A stretch of 64,000 bases of DNA. Origin: Enterobacter wuhouensis (GTDB lineage Bacteria; Pseudomonadota; Gammaproteobacteria; Enterobacterales; Enterobacteriaceae). Every line of letters begins with the position of its first letter. Within the stretch, counting starts at the first letter, position 1. The notes under the pieces were generated by a model. The model made no database searches and was not told the DNA's origin. It saw only the letters and a program-made list of their open reading frames with translations. The stretch lies in contig NZ_SJOO01000013.1 of assembly GCF_004331265.1 (NCBI RefSeq), forward strand, positions 49,351 through 113,350, read 5' to 3'. Of the stretch, positions 16,464 to 24,278 are shown piece by piece. A program made the position numbers and the translations under genes.

Positions 16464-17474
16464 TTACAGAATGTGCGTCTGCACGTCCGGGTCTTTGCGA
16501 TCGAGATAGTGGATAGACTGGATGCGGCGAATGGTGCGTGATTTACCGCGGATCAGCAGCGTTTCGGTGGTCGCCATGTTGCCCTTGCGGGTGATGCCGT
16601 CCAGCAGATCGCCTTTGGTGATGCCCGTCGCGGAGAACACTACGTTATCGCTGCGGGCCATGTCGGTTAGTGCGAGGACTTTATTAGCCTCGATCCCCAT
16701 CGCCGCACAGCGTGCCAGCTCGTTTTCACCGATGCGGCGGTTCTCTTCGCTGTCGCCTTTAACGTCGTGACGCGCCAGCAGGCGCGCCTGCATGTCGCCG
16801 TCCAGGGCGCGGATCACCGCCGCGGAGACCACGCCTTCCGGCGCGCCGCCGATACCGTAAAGCACGTCCACCTCGCTGTCCGGCATACAGGTCAGAATCG
16901 AGGCGGCAACGTCACCGTCGGGGATAGCAAACACGCGCACGCCGAGCTTTTGCATCTGCGCGATGGTGGCGTCGTGGCGCGGTTTCGCCAGAATGGTGAC
17001 GGTCAGCTCGCTGAGCGGTTTGCCCAGCGCGTTGGCGATGTTGTTGAGGTTCTCTTCCAGCGGCAGGCTGAGGTCGATTGCGCCTTTCGCGCCAGGGCCG
17101 ACAATCAGCTTTTCCATGTACATATCCGGCGCGTTGAGGAAGCAGCCTTTATCGCCCACGGCAAGCACCGCTAAGGCATTGGCCTGGCCCATCGCCGTCA
17201 TGCGCGTGCCTTCGATCGGGTCAACCGCGATATCCACGGCATCGCCTTTGCCGGTACCGACTTTTTCACCGATATAGAGCATCGGCGCTTCGTCGATCTC
17301 GCCTTCGCCGATCACGATAGTGCCGTCGATATTGACCTGGTTAAGCACAATGCGCATGGCATGGACGGCTGCACCGTCGGCGGTATTTTTGTCGCCACGA
17401 CCCAGCCATTTATAGCCTGCGAGGGCGGCAGCTTCGGTGACGCGGGAAAACTCGATAGCAAGTTCACGTTTCAT
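16464..17474 (-). CDS. glpX: Class II fructose-1,6-bisphosphatase
   Basis: Mn2+-dependent hydrolysis of fructose-1,6-bisphosphate in gluconeogenesis. The family motifs GEGEIDEAPMLYIGEKVG and DPIEGTRMTAMGQANA (metal and phosphate site) are visible, with GDVAASILTC and YGIGGAPEGV. The ATG giving MKRELAIEF produces 336 residues, the E. coli length; five more in-frame upstream codons were not used. In E. coli it is the last gene of glpFKX. Here a repeat element and about 160 bases separate it from glpK, so its share of operon transcription may be reduced. Confidence 0.97.
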   Translation of the reverse strand: MKRELAIEFSRVTEAAALAGYKWLGRGDKNTADGAAVHAMRIVLNQVNIDGTIVIGEGEIDEAPMLYIGEKVGTGKGDAVDIAVDPIEGTRMTAMGQANALAVLAVGDKGCFLNAPDMYMEKLIVGPGAKGAIDLSLPLEENLNNIANALGKPLSELTVTILAKPRHDATIAQMQKLGVRVFAIPDGDVAASILTCMPDSEVDVLYGIGGAPEGVVSAAVIRALDGDMQARLLARHDVKGDSEENRRIGENELARCAAMGIEANKVLALTDMARSDNVVFSATGITKGDLLDGITRKGNMATTETLLIRGKSRTIRRIQSIHYLDRKDPDVQTHIL

Positions 17475-17544
17475 GAGGTACTCGTGCAATCAAAAGGAAT
17501 TGCACGAAGTTTATCACAGAGTGGGTAGGGGGGGGCGGTCTGAG

Positions 17545-17627
17545 CCCCTCACCCCGGCCCTCTCCCCAAAGGGGAGAGGGTGTTTTAAGTCCCCTCGCCC
17601 CTTTGGGGAGAGGGTTAGGGTGAGGGG
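17545..17627. repeat. GC-rich palindromic intergenic element, long copy C
   Basis: Starts CCCCTCACCCCGGCCCTCTC and ends GTTAGGGTGAGGGG, with inner CCCCAAAGGGG and CCCCTTTGGGG palindromes. It lies between glpK and glpX, genes transcribed in the same direction, and is an inverted arrangement of the same arms as copy A. Confidence 0.85.
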
Positions 17628-17637
17628 TGAGTCTGTC

Positions 17638-19146
17638 TTACTCTTCGTGCTCTTCCCACGCCAGGGCGCGCTTCACCGCTTTCTTCCAGCCGCTGTAGCG
17701 GTAGTTGCGCTCGGTGGTTTCGATGCCCGGGCGGAACTCGCGTTCGATGACCGCTTTTTCCTGCAGCTCGTCCAGGTTCTGCCAGAAGCCGACCGCCAGA
17801 CCCGCCAGATATGCCGCGCCCAGCGCCGTCACTTCACGCACTTCAGGGCGCTCAACGCGGGTGCCCAGAATGTCGGACTGGAACTGCATCAGGAAGTTGT
17901 TGGCTACCGCACCGCCGTCCACGCGCAGGGCGTGCAGACGAATGCCGGAGTCAGCCTGCATCGCTTCCAGCACGTCGCGCGTCTGGTAGGCGATGGATTC
18001 CAGGGTGGCGCGAATAATGTGGTTAGAGTTCACACCGCGCGTCAGGCCGAAAATCGCCCCGCGTGCATACGGATCCCAGTACGGTGCGCCCAGCCCAGTG
18101 AACGCAGGCACCACGTACACGCCGTTGGTATCTTTCACTTTGGTCGCGAAGTACTCGGAATCGAACGCGTCGCCGATCAGCTTCATCTCGTCGCGCAGCC
18201 ACTGGATAGACGCACCGGCCATGAACACCGCGCCTTCCAGCGCATAGTTCACTTCGCCGCGCGGGCCGCAGGCGATGGTGGTCAGCAGGCCGTTTTCTGA
18301 TTTCACCGCTTTCTCGCCGGTGTTCATCAGCATAAAGCAGCCGGTACCGTAGGTGTTCTTCGCCATCCCTTCCTTAACGCACAGCTGGCCGAACAGCGCC
18401 GCCTGCTGGTCACCGGCGATACCGGCGATAGGAATACGGGTGCCGCCCTTACCGCCGATGTTGGTCTGGCCGTACACTTCGGAAGACTTACGCACTTCAG
18501 GCAGCATCGCGCGCGGGATGTCCAGCGCGTCCAGCATCTTGTCATCCCACTCAAGGGTGTTGATGTTGAACAGCATGGTGCGCGAGGCGTTGGTGTAGTC
18601 GGTGACGTGCACGCGTCCCTGGGTCATCTTCCAGATAAGCCAGGTATCGACGGTACCGAACAGCAGCTCGCCGCGTCGTGCACGCTCGCGTGAGCCTTCC
18701 ACGTGGTCGAGGATCCACTTCACCTTGGTGCCGGAGAAATACGGGTCAATCACCAGGCCGGTGGCGCTGCGGATGTACTCTTCCATCCCGTCGCGCTTCA
18801 GCTTTTCGCAGATTTCTGCGGTACGACGGCACTGCCAGACGATGGCGTTGTAAATGGGCTTACCGGTTTCGCGCTCCCAGACTACGGTGGTTTCACGCTG
18901 GTTGGTGATACCGATGGCGGCAATTTCGTCGGAACTGATGTCGGCTTTCGCCAGCACTTCGACCAGCGTGGAGCTTTGCGACGCCCAGATCTCCATTGGA
19001 TCGTGTTCTACCCAGCCTGGACGAGGATAAATTTGTTCGAATTCGCGCTGTGACACGCTGACGATGTTCGCGTCATGATCCATTACGACAGCGCGGGAGC
19101 TGGTGGTGCCCTGGTCGAGCGCAACGATATATTTTTTTTCGGTCAT
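17638..19146 (-). CDS. glpK: Glycerol kinase
   Basis: Phosphorylates glycerol to sn-glycerol-3-phosphate, trapping it after entry through GlpF. The FGGY kinase start IVALDQGTTSSRAVVMDHD is visible, with the substrate segment RPGWVEHDPMEIWASQ, the ATP-site GIAGDQQAALFGQ, and FTGLGAPYWDPYARG. The 502 residues match E. coli, whose enzyme is inhibited by fructose-1,6-bisphosphate and by unphosphorylated EIIA-Glc. It lies 21 bases after glpF in the same operon. Confidence 0.98.
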   Translation of the reverse strand: MTEKKYIVALDQGTTSSRAVVMDHDANIVSVSQREFEQIYPRPGWVEHDPMEIWASQSSTLVEVLAKADISSDEIAAIGITNQRETTVVWERETGKPIYNAIVWQCRRTAEICEKLKRDGMEEYIRSATGLVIDPYFSGTKVKWILDHVEGSRERARRGELLFGTVDTWLIWKMTQGRVHVTDYTNASRTMLFNINTLEWDDKMLDALDIPRAMLPEVRKSSEVYGQTNIGGKGGTRIPIAGIAGDQQAALFGQLCVKEGMAKNTYGTGCFMLMNTGEKAVKSENGLLTTIACGPRGEVNYALEGAVFMAGASIQWLRDEMKLIGDAFDSEYFATKVKDTNGVYVVPAFTGLGAPYWDPYARGAIFGLTRGVNSNHIIRATLESIAYQTRDVLEAMQADSGIRLHALRVDGGAVANNFLMQFQSDILGTRVERPEVREVTALGAAYLAGLAVGFWQNLDELQEKAVIEREFRPGIETTERNYRYSGWKKAVKRALAWEEHEE

Positions 19147-19167
19147 GGTATGTGTCCCGTAGTCAGA

Positions 19168-20013
19168 TTACAGCGAAGCTTTTTGCTGTGCAGGAGAGGT
19201 CGTTTCTTTCTCTTCTTCCACACAGGTGTCGCACGGTAAGTGGCGACCAATTAATTTGCGATAGCCGAATGCACCCAGCGCCGCCCCTACGATTGGCCCA
19301 AACAGCGGGACCAGGAAGTAAGGAATGTCCTTGCCGCCGGTGAAGGCGACGTCGCCCCATCCTGCGAAGAAGGCGAAGGTTTTTGGCCCCAGGTCACGCG
19401 CCGGGTTCATCGCGAAGCCGGTCAGTGGACCCATTGATGCGCCGATAACCGCAATCAGCAGGCCAATCAGCAGCGGGGCCAGCGGGCCGCGCGGAATGCC
19501 GTTGCCGTCATCGCCCAGCGCCATGATGACGCCCATCAGAATAGCGGTAATCACCATTTCAACTGCGAACGCCTGCACAAAATTGATATGCGGGTTCGGA
19601 TAGGTTGAGAAGATGCCGGCCAGATCCAGACTTTCGACACTGCCGCGCACCATATGATGCGTCTGTTCGAAGTCGATGAAAAGATTGTAATAAAGCCCGT
19701 AAACTAACGCCGCTGCGCAAAAGGCGCCGGCAAACTGAGAAATGATAAAAGGGACCACTTTGCGCCTGTCGAAGCACGCGAACAGCCACAGCGCGATGGT
19801 CACCGCCGGGTTAAGATGTGCACCGGAAACTCCGGCAGTCAGGTAGATGGCCATCGCCACGCCCAGACCCCAGATGATACTGATTTCCCACTGACCAAAA
19901 CTGGCACCCGCCACTTTCAGTGCAGCGACACAGCCCACTCCGAAGAATATCAACAACCCGGTACCAAGGAACTCGGCAATGCACTGGCCTTTTAAGGTTG
20001 ATGTCTGACTCAT
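19168..20013 (-). CDS. glpF: Glycerol facilitator (aquaglyceroporin)
   Basis: Inner-membrane channel passing glycerol and small polyols. Both NPA boxes are present (GAHLNPAVTIALW and GFAMNPARDLGP), giving the six-helix, two-half-helix aquaporin fold. The second box carries the Asp typical of glycerol channels. The ATG giving MSQTSTLKGQCIAEFLG yields 281 residues as in E. coli; an in-frame upstream GTG was rejected. First gene of glpFK(X), with conserved GlpR operators upstream. Confidence 0.97.
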   Translation of the reverse strand: MSQTSTLKGQCIAEFLGTGLLIFFGVGCVAALKVAGASFGQWEISIIWGLGVAMAIYLTAGVSGAHLNPAVTIALWLFACFDRRKVVPFIISQFAGAFCAAALVYGLYYNLFIDFEQTHHMVRGSVESLDLAGIFSTYPNPHINFVQAFAVEMVITAILMGVIMALGDDGNGIPRGPLAPLLIGLLIAVIGASMGPLTGFAMNPARDLGPKTFAFFAGWGDVAFTGGKDIPYFLVPLFGPIVGAALGAFGYRKLIGRHLPCDTCVEEEKETTSPAQQKASL

Positions 20014-20092
20014 AATCGGAATCCTGAAGAGATGAATGTTTATTGTTAGCGCGGTCGCCCGTGACAACCACGATGTCCTGTAGACATAGTGT

Positions 20093-20137
20093 TAATTTAT
20101 CGTTAACGAGCAAAAACGAGAAATATCGAAATCAAAA
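20093..20137 (-). promoter_or_regulatory. GlpR operators of the glpFK promoter
   Basis: On the minus strand this reads GATTTCGATATTTCTCG, then TTTTTGCTCGTTAACGATAA. The same series of TCG/CGA half-sites lies in front of E. coli glpF, as I recall it. A weak CRP-like match (ATTGA-N6-CCACA) sits just upstream on the same strand. Repression by GlpR and activation by CRP are inferred by homology. Confidence 0.6.
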
Positions 20138-20169
20138 TGTGTGGTCTGCGTCAATAAAATGAGCGTTTT

Positions 20170-20191
20170 CGCGCCATAAGGCGCGTTTTTG
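20170..20191 (+). terminator. Isolated terminator-like hairpin in the glpF-zapB gap
   Basis: CGCGCC-ATAA-GGCGCG followed by TTTTT. It points in the + direction, towards zapB, but no gene ends upstream of it on that strand. It could end a short untranslated RNA or act in the zapB leader. See the findings. Confidence 0.55.
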
Positions 20192-20412
20192 CATCAGTCG
20201 CGAACTGTGAGCTGAATCATTTCATTAACTAAAGAGTTAACAATTTAGGGGTATATGACGCGAACGCACCAGGACCAGACCTAAAAGTGTTGCAAACCGC
20301 GATCTGCGTGGCGTGTCGCTGGACACAGAGCGCCGCGCTCCATACAATCGACGGTATATGTCGTGCGCGTTTACGTTAAAGCGTCGCCTTGCAATTCAGG
20401 AGAGGTAGCATC

Positions 20413-20652
20413 ATGTCTTTAGAAGTGTTTGAGAAACTGGAATCGAAAGTACAGCAGGCGATCGACACCATCACCCTGCTGCAGATGGAAATTGAAGAGC
20501 TGAAAGAGAAGAACAACTCCCTGGCACAGGAAGTTCAGAACGCTCAGAACGGCCGCGAAGAGCTGGAGCGCGAAAACAACCAGCTGCGCGAACAGCAGAA
20601 CGGCTGGCAGGATCGCCTGCAGGCGCTGCTGGGACGTATGGAAGAAGTCTAA
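20413..20652 (+). CDS. zapB: Cell-division factor ZapB
   Basis: Short coiled-coil protein that joins the Z ring through ZapA and links to MatP at the chromosome terminus. Almost the whole chain is a coiled coil with heptads (VFEKLESKVQQAIDTITLLQ through REELERENNQLREQQ). The ATG giving MSLEVFEKLE was chosen from homology and the GAGAGG ribosome site; it yields 79 residues. The terminator after it is shared with convergent rraA. Confidence 0.96.
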   Translation: MSLEVFEKLESKVQQAIDTITLLQMEIEELKEKNNSLAQEVQNAQNGREELERENNQLREQQNGWQDRLQALLGRMEEV

Positions 20653-20681
20653 TTCCCAACGGGCCGCGAATCCCGAGGGAC

Positions 20682-20717
20682 AAAAAAACCGCCACATTGC
20701 TGATGGCGGTTTTTTTA
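20682..20717. terminator. Bidirectional terminator between zapB and rraA
   Basis: AAAAAAACCGCCA and TGGCGGTTTTTTT flank a nine-base loop; the A and T runs allow termination in both directions. Confidence 0.9.
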
Positions 20718-20738
20718 TGGTTCACGTTTACTGGTTTG

Positions 20739-21224
20739 CTACTCGATATCCAGCGCATCCTCGGAAAGGATGATACCGGTATTGTCAGCGTAAAGATGGT
20801 CACCGGAGAAGAAGGTCACGCCGCCGAAATTAACGCGCACGTCGCTCTCGCCGATGCCGTCGCCCGCTGCGCCTACCGGAATGGCCGCGATGGCCTGAAT
20901 TCCGATATCCAGGTCTTCGAGATCGTCCACCTGGCGAACGGAGCCGTAGACCACGATGCCTTCCCACTCATTCTGGACGGCAATTCCCGCCAGTTCAGCG
21001 TCAATCAATGCACGGCGCACGGAACCACCGCCGTCGACCACCAGAACGCGGCCACGGCCGTTCTGTTCGAGCAGATCGTACAGCAACCCGTTATCCTCGA
21101 AACATTTCACCGTGATGATTTGTCCGCCAAACGACGACCGTCCACCAAAGTTGGAGAACAGCGGTTCAACGACGTTGACATCTTCCTGGTAGATGTCACA
21201 AAGCTCGGAGGTATCGTATTTCAT
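20739..21224 (-). CDS. rraA: Ribonuclease E activity regulator A
   Basis: Trimeric protein that binds the RNase E C-terminal region and RhlB helicase and slows mRNA decay. The 161 residues begin MKYDTSELCDIYQEDVNVVE and contain the RraA-like fold segments FGGQIITVKCFEDNG and GRVLVVDGGGSVRRAL, the latter near the site where related aldolases bind metal. Length and sequence match E. coli RraA. It is downstream of menA, on the same strand, with its own likely promoter in the 92-base gap. Confidence 0.95.
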   Translation of the reverse strand: MKYDTSELCDIYQEDVNVVEPLFSNFGGRSSFGGQIITVKCFEDNGLLYDLLEQNGRGRVLVVDGGGSVRRALIDAELAGIAVQNEWEGIVVYGSVRQVDDLEDLDIGIQAIAAIPVGAAGDGIGESDVRVNFGGVTFFSGDHLYADNTGIILSEDALDIE

Positions 21225-21316
21225 AGGTTTAACGCTCTATTGCTGCGAATGTGTTCAGTATATCGTGCGAAACGCGTTGTTGGCAAAATCATCAATTGTT
21301 AATTGATATTTGTCAG

Positions 21317-22237
21317 TTAACTCAGCGTCTGGCTGAGGACAATCCCAATGACGAACAACAGGTTAGTCAGCAGCGCGCCTTTAACCGTGCGTTCCAGCAT
21401 TGGCGGCATGGCGGCAGGGCTGAGCTCGCGCATCACGAACCGCGCCTGCTTAATCAGCAGCGGTGCAGCCAGCACAAACAGCCAACCCCACAGGCTGTGC
21501 AGGGAAAGCAGGTTAAACAGCGCCAGGCACGCCAGAGAACCCATCAGCAGGCAGGCGTGATAACGACGCGCGTTCACTGGCCCGAGGCGCACGGCCAGCG
21601 TGTTCTTGCCGTTCTCACGGTCGCTGTCGATATCGCGCAGGTTGTTGATATTCAGCACGGCTGTCGCCAGCAGGCCGCAGGCGGTGGCGGGCAGGAACAG
21701 GGCAGGAACGACGGTATGTGCCTGCAGGTACCAGCTTCCCATCACGCTCAGCCAGCCGAAAAAGACCAGCACGGAAATATCGCCAAGACCAATATAACCG
21801 TAAGGACGCGTGCCGACGGTGTAGGTAATGGCCGCGATAATCGCCAGCAAACCCAGCACCAGGAAGCCAATAAAATCGCTGGCGGTTTTAGACGCGACCG
21901 TGACCAGCGCCAGGCCGGACAAGCAAATCAGCACCACGGTGATTATCAGCGCGCGCTTCATTTGCGCCTGAGTAATAACGCCTTTCTGCATTCCGCGCAG
22001 CGGTCCGATGCGGTCGGGCTTGTCGCTGCCTTTCACCGCATCGCCATAGTCGTTGGCGAGGTTGGAGAGAATTTGCAGCAGGCCCGCAGTAATAAGCGCA
22101 AGCCCGGCGACCAGCGGATCGAAATGACCCTGCCACCAGGCGAGGGCGGTGCCGACGATAATCGCAGCGAATGCCAGAGGAAGTGTTTTTGGGCGCAAAC
22201 TCTCGAGCCACGCCTGAGTACGGCTGATATCAGTCAT
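21317..22237 (-). CDS. menA: 1,4-dihydroxy-2-naphthoate octaprenyltransferase
   Basis: Membrane prenyltransferase that attaches the octaprenyl chain to DHNA, the committed membrane step of menaquinone synthesis for anaerobic respiration. UbiA-family features: eight or nine membrane helices, the first Asp-rich motif NLANDYGDAVKGSDKPDR and the second in NNLRDIDSDRENGK. It has 306 residues. It is transcribed in the same direction as hslU, 68 bases downstream of it. Confidence 0.95.
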   Translation of the reverse strand: MTDISRTQAWLESLRPKTLPLAFAAIIVGTALAWWQGHFDPLVAGLALITAGLLQILSNLANDYGDAVKGSDKPDRIGPLRGMQKGVITQAQMKRALIITVVLICLSGLALVTVASKTASDFIGFLVLGLLAIIAAITYTVGTRPYGYIGLGDISVLVFFGWLSVMGSWYLQAHTVVPALFLPATACGLLATAVLNINNLRDIDSDRENGKNTLAVRLGPVNARRYHACLLMGSLACLALFNLLSLHSLWGWLFVLAAPLLIKQARFVMRELSPAAMPPMLERTVKGALLTNLLFVIGIVLSQTLS

Positions 22238-22305
22238 AGTTATTTAGCCAATAAAAATGGGGGCATTAGCCCCCATCAACAGTGATGAAAATGCAATAAC
22301 CGCGA

Positions 22306-23640
22306 TTATAGGATAAAACGGCTCAGATCTTCATCTGCCACTAACGCATCCAGGTGTTTACCCACATAATCTGCGTCAATGGTAATGGTTTGACCGTTAA
22401 GGTCGCTCGCATCATAAGAGATATCTTCCACCAGTCGCTCCAGCACGGTGTGCAGACGACGCGCACCGATGTTTTCGGTGGTTTCGTTCACCTGCCATGC
22501 GGCCTGGGCGATACGTTTGATACCGTCTTCGGTGAACTCGATATTCACGCCTTCGGTCGCCATCAGCGCTTTGTACTGAACGGTAACAGAGGCGTTTGGC
22601 TCGGTCAGGATGCGCTCGAAATCTTCAGTGGTCAGCGCCTGCAGCTCAACGCGGATGGGCAGACGACCCTGCAGCTCAGGGATCAGGTCAGACGGGCTGG
22701 CAACCTGGAACGCACCTGAAGCGATGAACAGGATGTGGTCCGTTTTCACCATACCGTGCTTGGTAGAGACGGTGCAGCCTTCAACCAGCGGCAGCAGGTC
22801 GCGCTGAACGCCTTCGCGGGACACGTCCGGGCCGGAGCTGTTGCCGCCGCGCTTACAGATCTTATCGATTTCGTCGATAAACACGATGCCGTGTTGCTCA
22901 ACCGCGTCGATCGCATCCTGCTTCAGCTCTTCCGGGTTCACCAGCTTCGCCGCTTCTTCTTCAATCAGGAGCTTCATCGCGTCTTTGATTTTCAGCTTGC
23001 GCGCCTTTTGCTTCTGGCCGCCCAGGTTCTGGAACATGGACTGCAGCTGGCTGGTCATCTCTTCCATGCCGGGAGGCGCCATGATTTCTACGCCCATTGG
23101 CGAGGCAGCAAGATCAATCTCAATCTCTTTGTCGTCCAGCTCGCCTTCACGCAGCTTCTTACGGAATGCCTGGCGCGCGGCAGAAGGCTCAGCCTGCTGT
23201 TCAGACTGGCCCCAGTTGTTTTTCGCCGGTGGGATCAGCACGTCGAGAATACGCTCTTCGGCCATCTCTTCGGCGCGGTAGCGGTTTTTCTCGATAGCCT
23301 GAACGCGCACCATCTTGATTGCCGAATCGGTCAGATCGCGGATGATGGAGTCCACTTCTTTACCCACGTAGCCCACTTCGGTGAACTTGGTGGCTTCCAC
23401 CTTGATGAACGGCGCGTTAGCCAGCTTCGCCAGACGACGGGCGATTTCAGTTTTACCGACGCCGGTCGGGCCGATCATCAGAATGTTTTTCGGCGTCACT
23501 TCGTGGCGCAGCTCTTCATCAAGCTGCATACGACGCCAGCGGTTACGCAGGGCGATCGCCACGGAACGCTTGGCGTTGTCCTGGCCGATAATGTGTTTGT
23601 TCAGTTCGCTGACAATTTCGCGTGGGGTCATTTCAGACAT
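22306..23640 (-). CDS. hslU: ATPase subunit of the HslVU protease
   Basis: AAA+ unfoldase that feeds substrates (for example SulA, sigma32) into HslV. Walker A GPTGVGKTEIARRLAK lies near residue 55 and Walker B is GIVFIDEIDK. The insertion (I) domain occupies roughly 110-240, and the C-terminal sensor region ends SRFIL, whose tail docks into HslV. The 444 residues are close to E. coli (443). It follows hslV by nine bases; both are driven by the heat-shock promoter upstream of hslV. Confidence 0.97.
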   Translation of the reverse strand: MSEMTPREIVSELNKHIIGQDNAKRSVAIALRNRWRRMQLDEELRHEVTPKNILMIGPTGVGKTEIARRLAKLANAPFIKVEATKFTEVGYVGKEVDSIIRDLTDSAIKMVRVQAIEKNRYRAEEMAEERILDVLIPPAKNNWGQSEQQAEPSAARQAFRKKLREGELDDKEIEIDLAASPMGVEIMAPPGMEEMTSQLQSMFQNLGGQKQKARKLKIKDAMKLLIEEEAAKLVNPEELKQDAIDAVEQHGIVFIDEIDKICKRGGNSSGPDVSREGVQRDLLPLVEGCTVSTKHGMVKTDHILFIASGAFQVASPSDLIPELQGRLPIRVELQALTTEDFERILTEPNASVTVQYKALMATEGVNIEFTEDGIKRIAQAAWQVNETTENIGARRLHTVLERLVEDISYDASDLNGQTITIDADYVGKHLDALVADEDLSRFIL

Positions 23641-23649
23641 GGGAGATCC

Positions 23650-24180
23650 TTACGCTTTGGAGGTCAATTCTTCGATGGTGTGGTTATGGTTGGTATAAAT
23701 GCAGATATCACCTGCAATATCCAACGCCTTCACCGCGATATCGCGTGCGTTCATGTCGGTGTTTTCCAACAGCGCGCGGGCTGCAGCCTGGGCGTACGGG
23801 CCGCCAGAGCCGATGGCAATCAGGTCGTTTTCTGGCTGAATGACGTCACCGTTGCCGGTGATGATCAGCGAGGCGGTTTCGTCGGCCACGGCCAGCAGCG
23901 CTTCGAGCTTGCGCAGCATACGGTCGGTACGCCAGTCTTTTGCCAGCTCAACGGCGGCTTTCACCAGATGACCCTGGTGCATTTCCAGTTTGCGTTCAAA
24001 CAGTTCAAACAGCGTGAAGGCGTCCGCCGTGCCGCCTGCAAAACCGGCGATCACTTTGTCGTTGTAAAGACGACGCACTTTCTTCACGTTGCCCTTCATG
24101 ACGGTATTGCCCAGCGTGGCCTGGCCATCACCGGCGATTACCACATGGCCGTTACGGCGTACACTTACTATTGTTGTCAC
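23650..24180 (-). CDS. hslV: Peptidase subunit of the HslVU protease
   Basis: Proteasome beta-like Thr peptidase that forms a double hexamer capped by HslU. After Met removal the N-terminal Thr of MTTIVSVRRNGHVVIAGDGQ is the nucleophile, and Lys33 in GNVKKVRRLYND and the GFAGGTADA loop are visible. The 176 residues match E. coli. First gene of hslVU. A sigma32-type promoter and a stable stem-loop lie in its 5' leader. Confidence 0.97.
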   Translation of the reverse strand: MTTIVSVRRNGHVVIAGDGQATLGNTVMKGNVKKVRRLYNDKVIAGFAGGTADAFTLFELFERKLEMHQGHLVKAAVELAKDWRTDRMLRKLEALLAVADETASLIITGNGDVIQPENDLIAIGSGGPYAQAAARALLENTDMNARDIAVKALDIAGDICIYTNHNHTIEELTSKA

Positions 24181-24215
24181 GAGCAGACCCCCTGGTTACA
24201 AATTCGGGAAACAGA

Positions 24216-24239
24216 AGCCCTGAGCCAGTGCTCAGGGCT
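24216..24239 (-). promoter_or_regulatory. Stem-loop in the hslV 5' leader
   Basis: AGCCCTGAGC-CAGT-GCTCAGGGCT: a perfect ten-pair stem with a four-base loop, 36 bases before the hslV ATG. In E. coli a comparable leader stem-loop stabilises the hslVU message. There is no T run, so it is not a terminator for ftsN. Confidence 0.75.
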
Positions 24240-24250
24240 GAATTAAATGA

Positions 24251-24278
24251 TAGATGGGGGGGATTTTGGGGGTTTCAA
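24251..24278 (-). promoter_or_regulatory. Sigma32 heat-shock promoter of hslVU
   Basis: On the minus strand, TTGAAA, 14 bases, then CCCATCTA, a good match to the sigma32 elements CTTGAAA and CCCCAT. The -35 overlaps the ftsN stop codon, so hslVU is also open to read-through from ftsN. Confidence 0.75.

Larger units (their letters stand above)
20014..20412. promoter_or_regulatory. glpF-zapB divergent intergenic region
   Basis: A 399-base gap. The glpF side carries GlpR operator half-sites and a CRP-like sequence. The middle carries a stand-alone terminator-like hairpin. The zapB side should hold the zapB promoter, with the ribosome site CAGGAGAGG just before the zapB ATG. I see no coding capacity in it. 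Confidence 0.6.

Noticed and set aside
22735..24246. 503-codon frame opposite hslU and hslV
   Set aside because: Crosses two conserved genes antisense; a shadow of biased codons.
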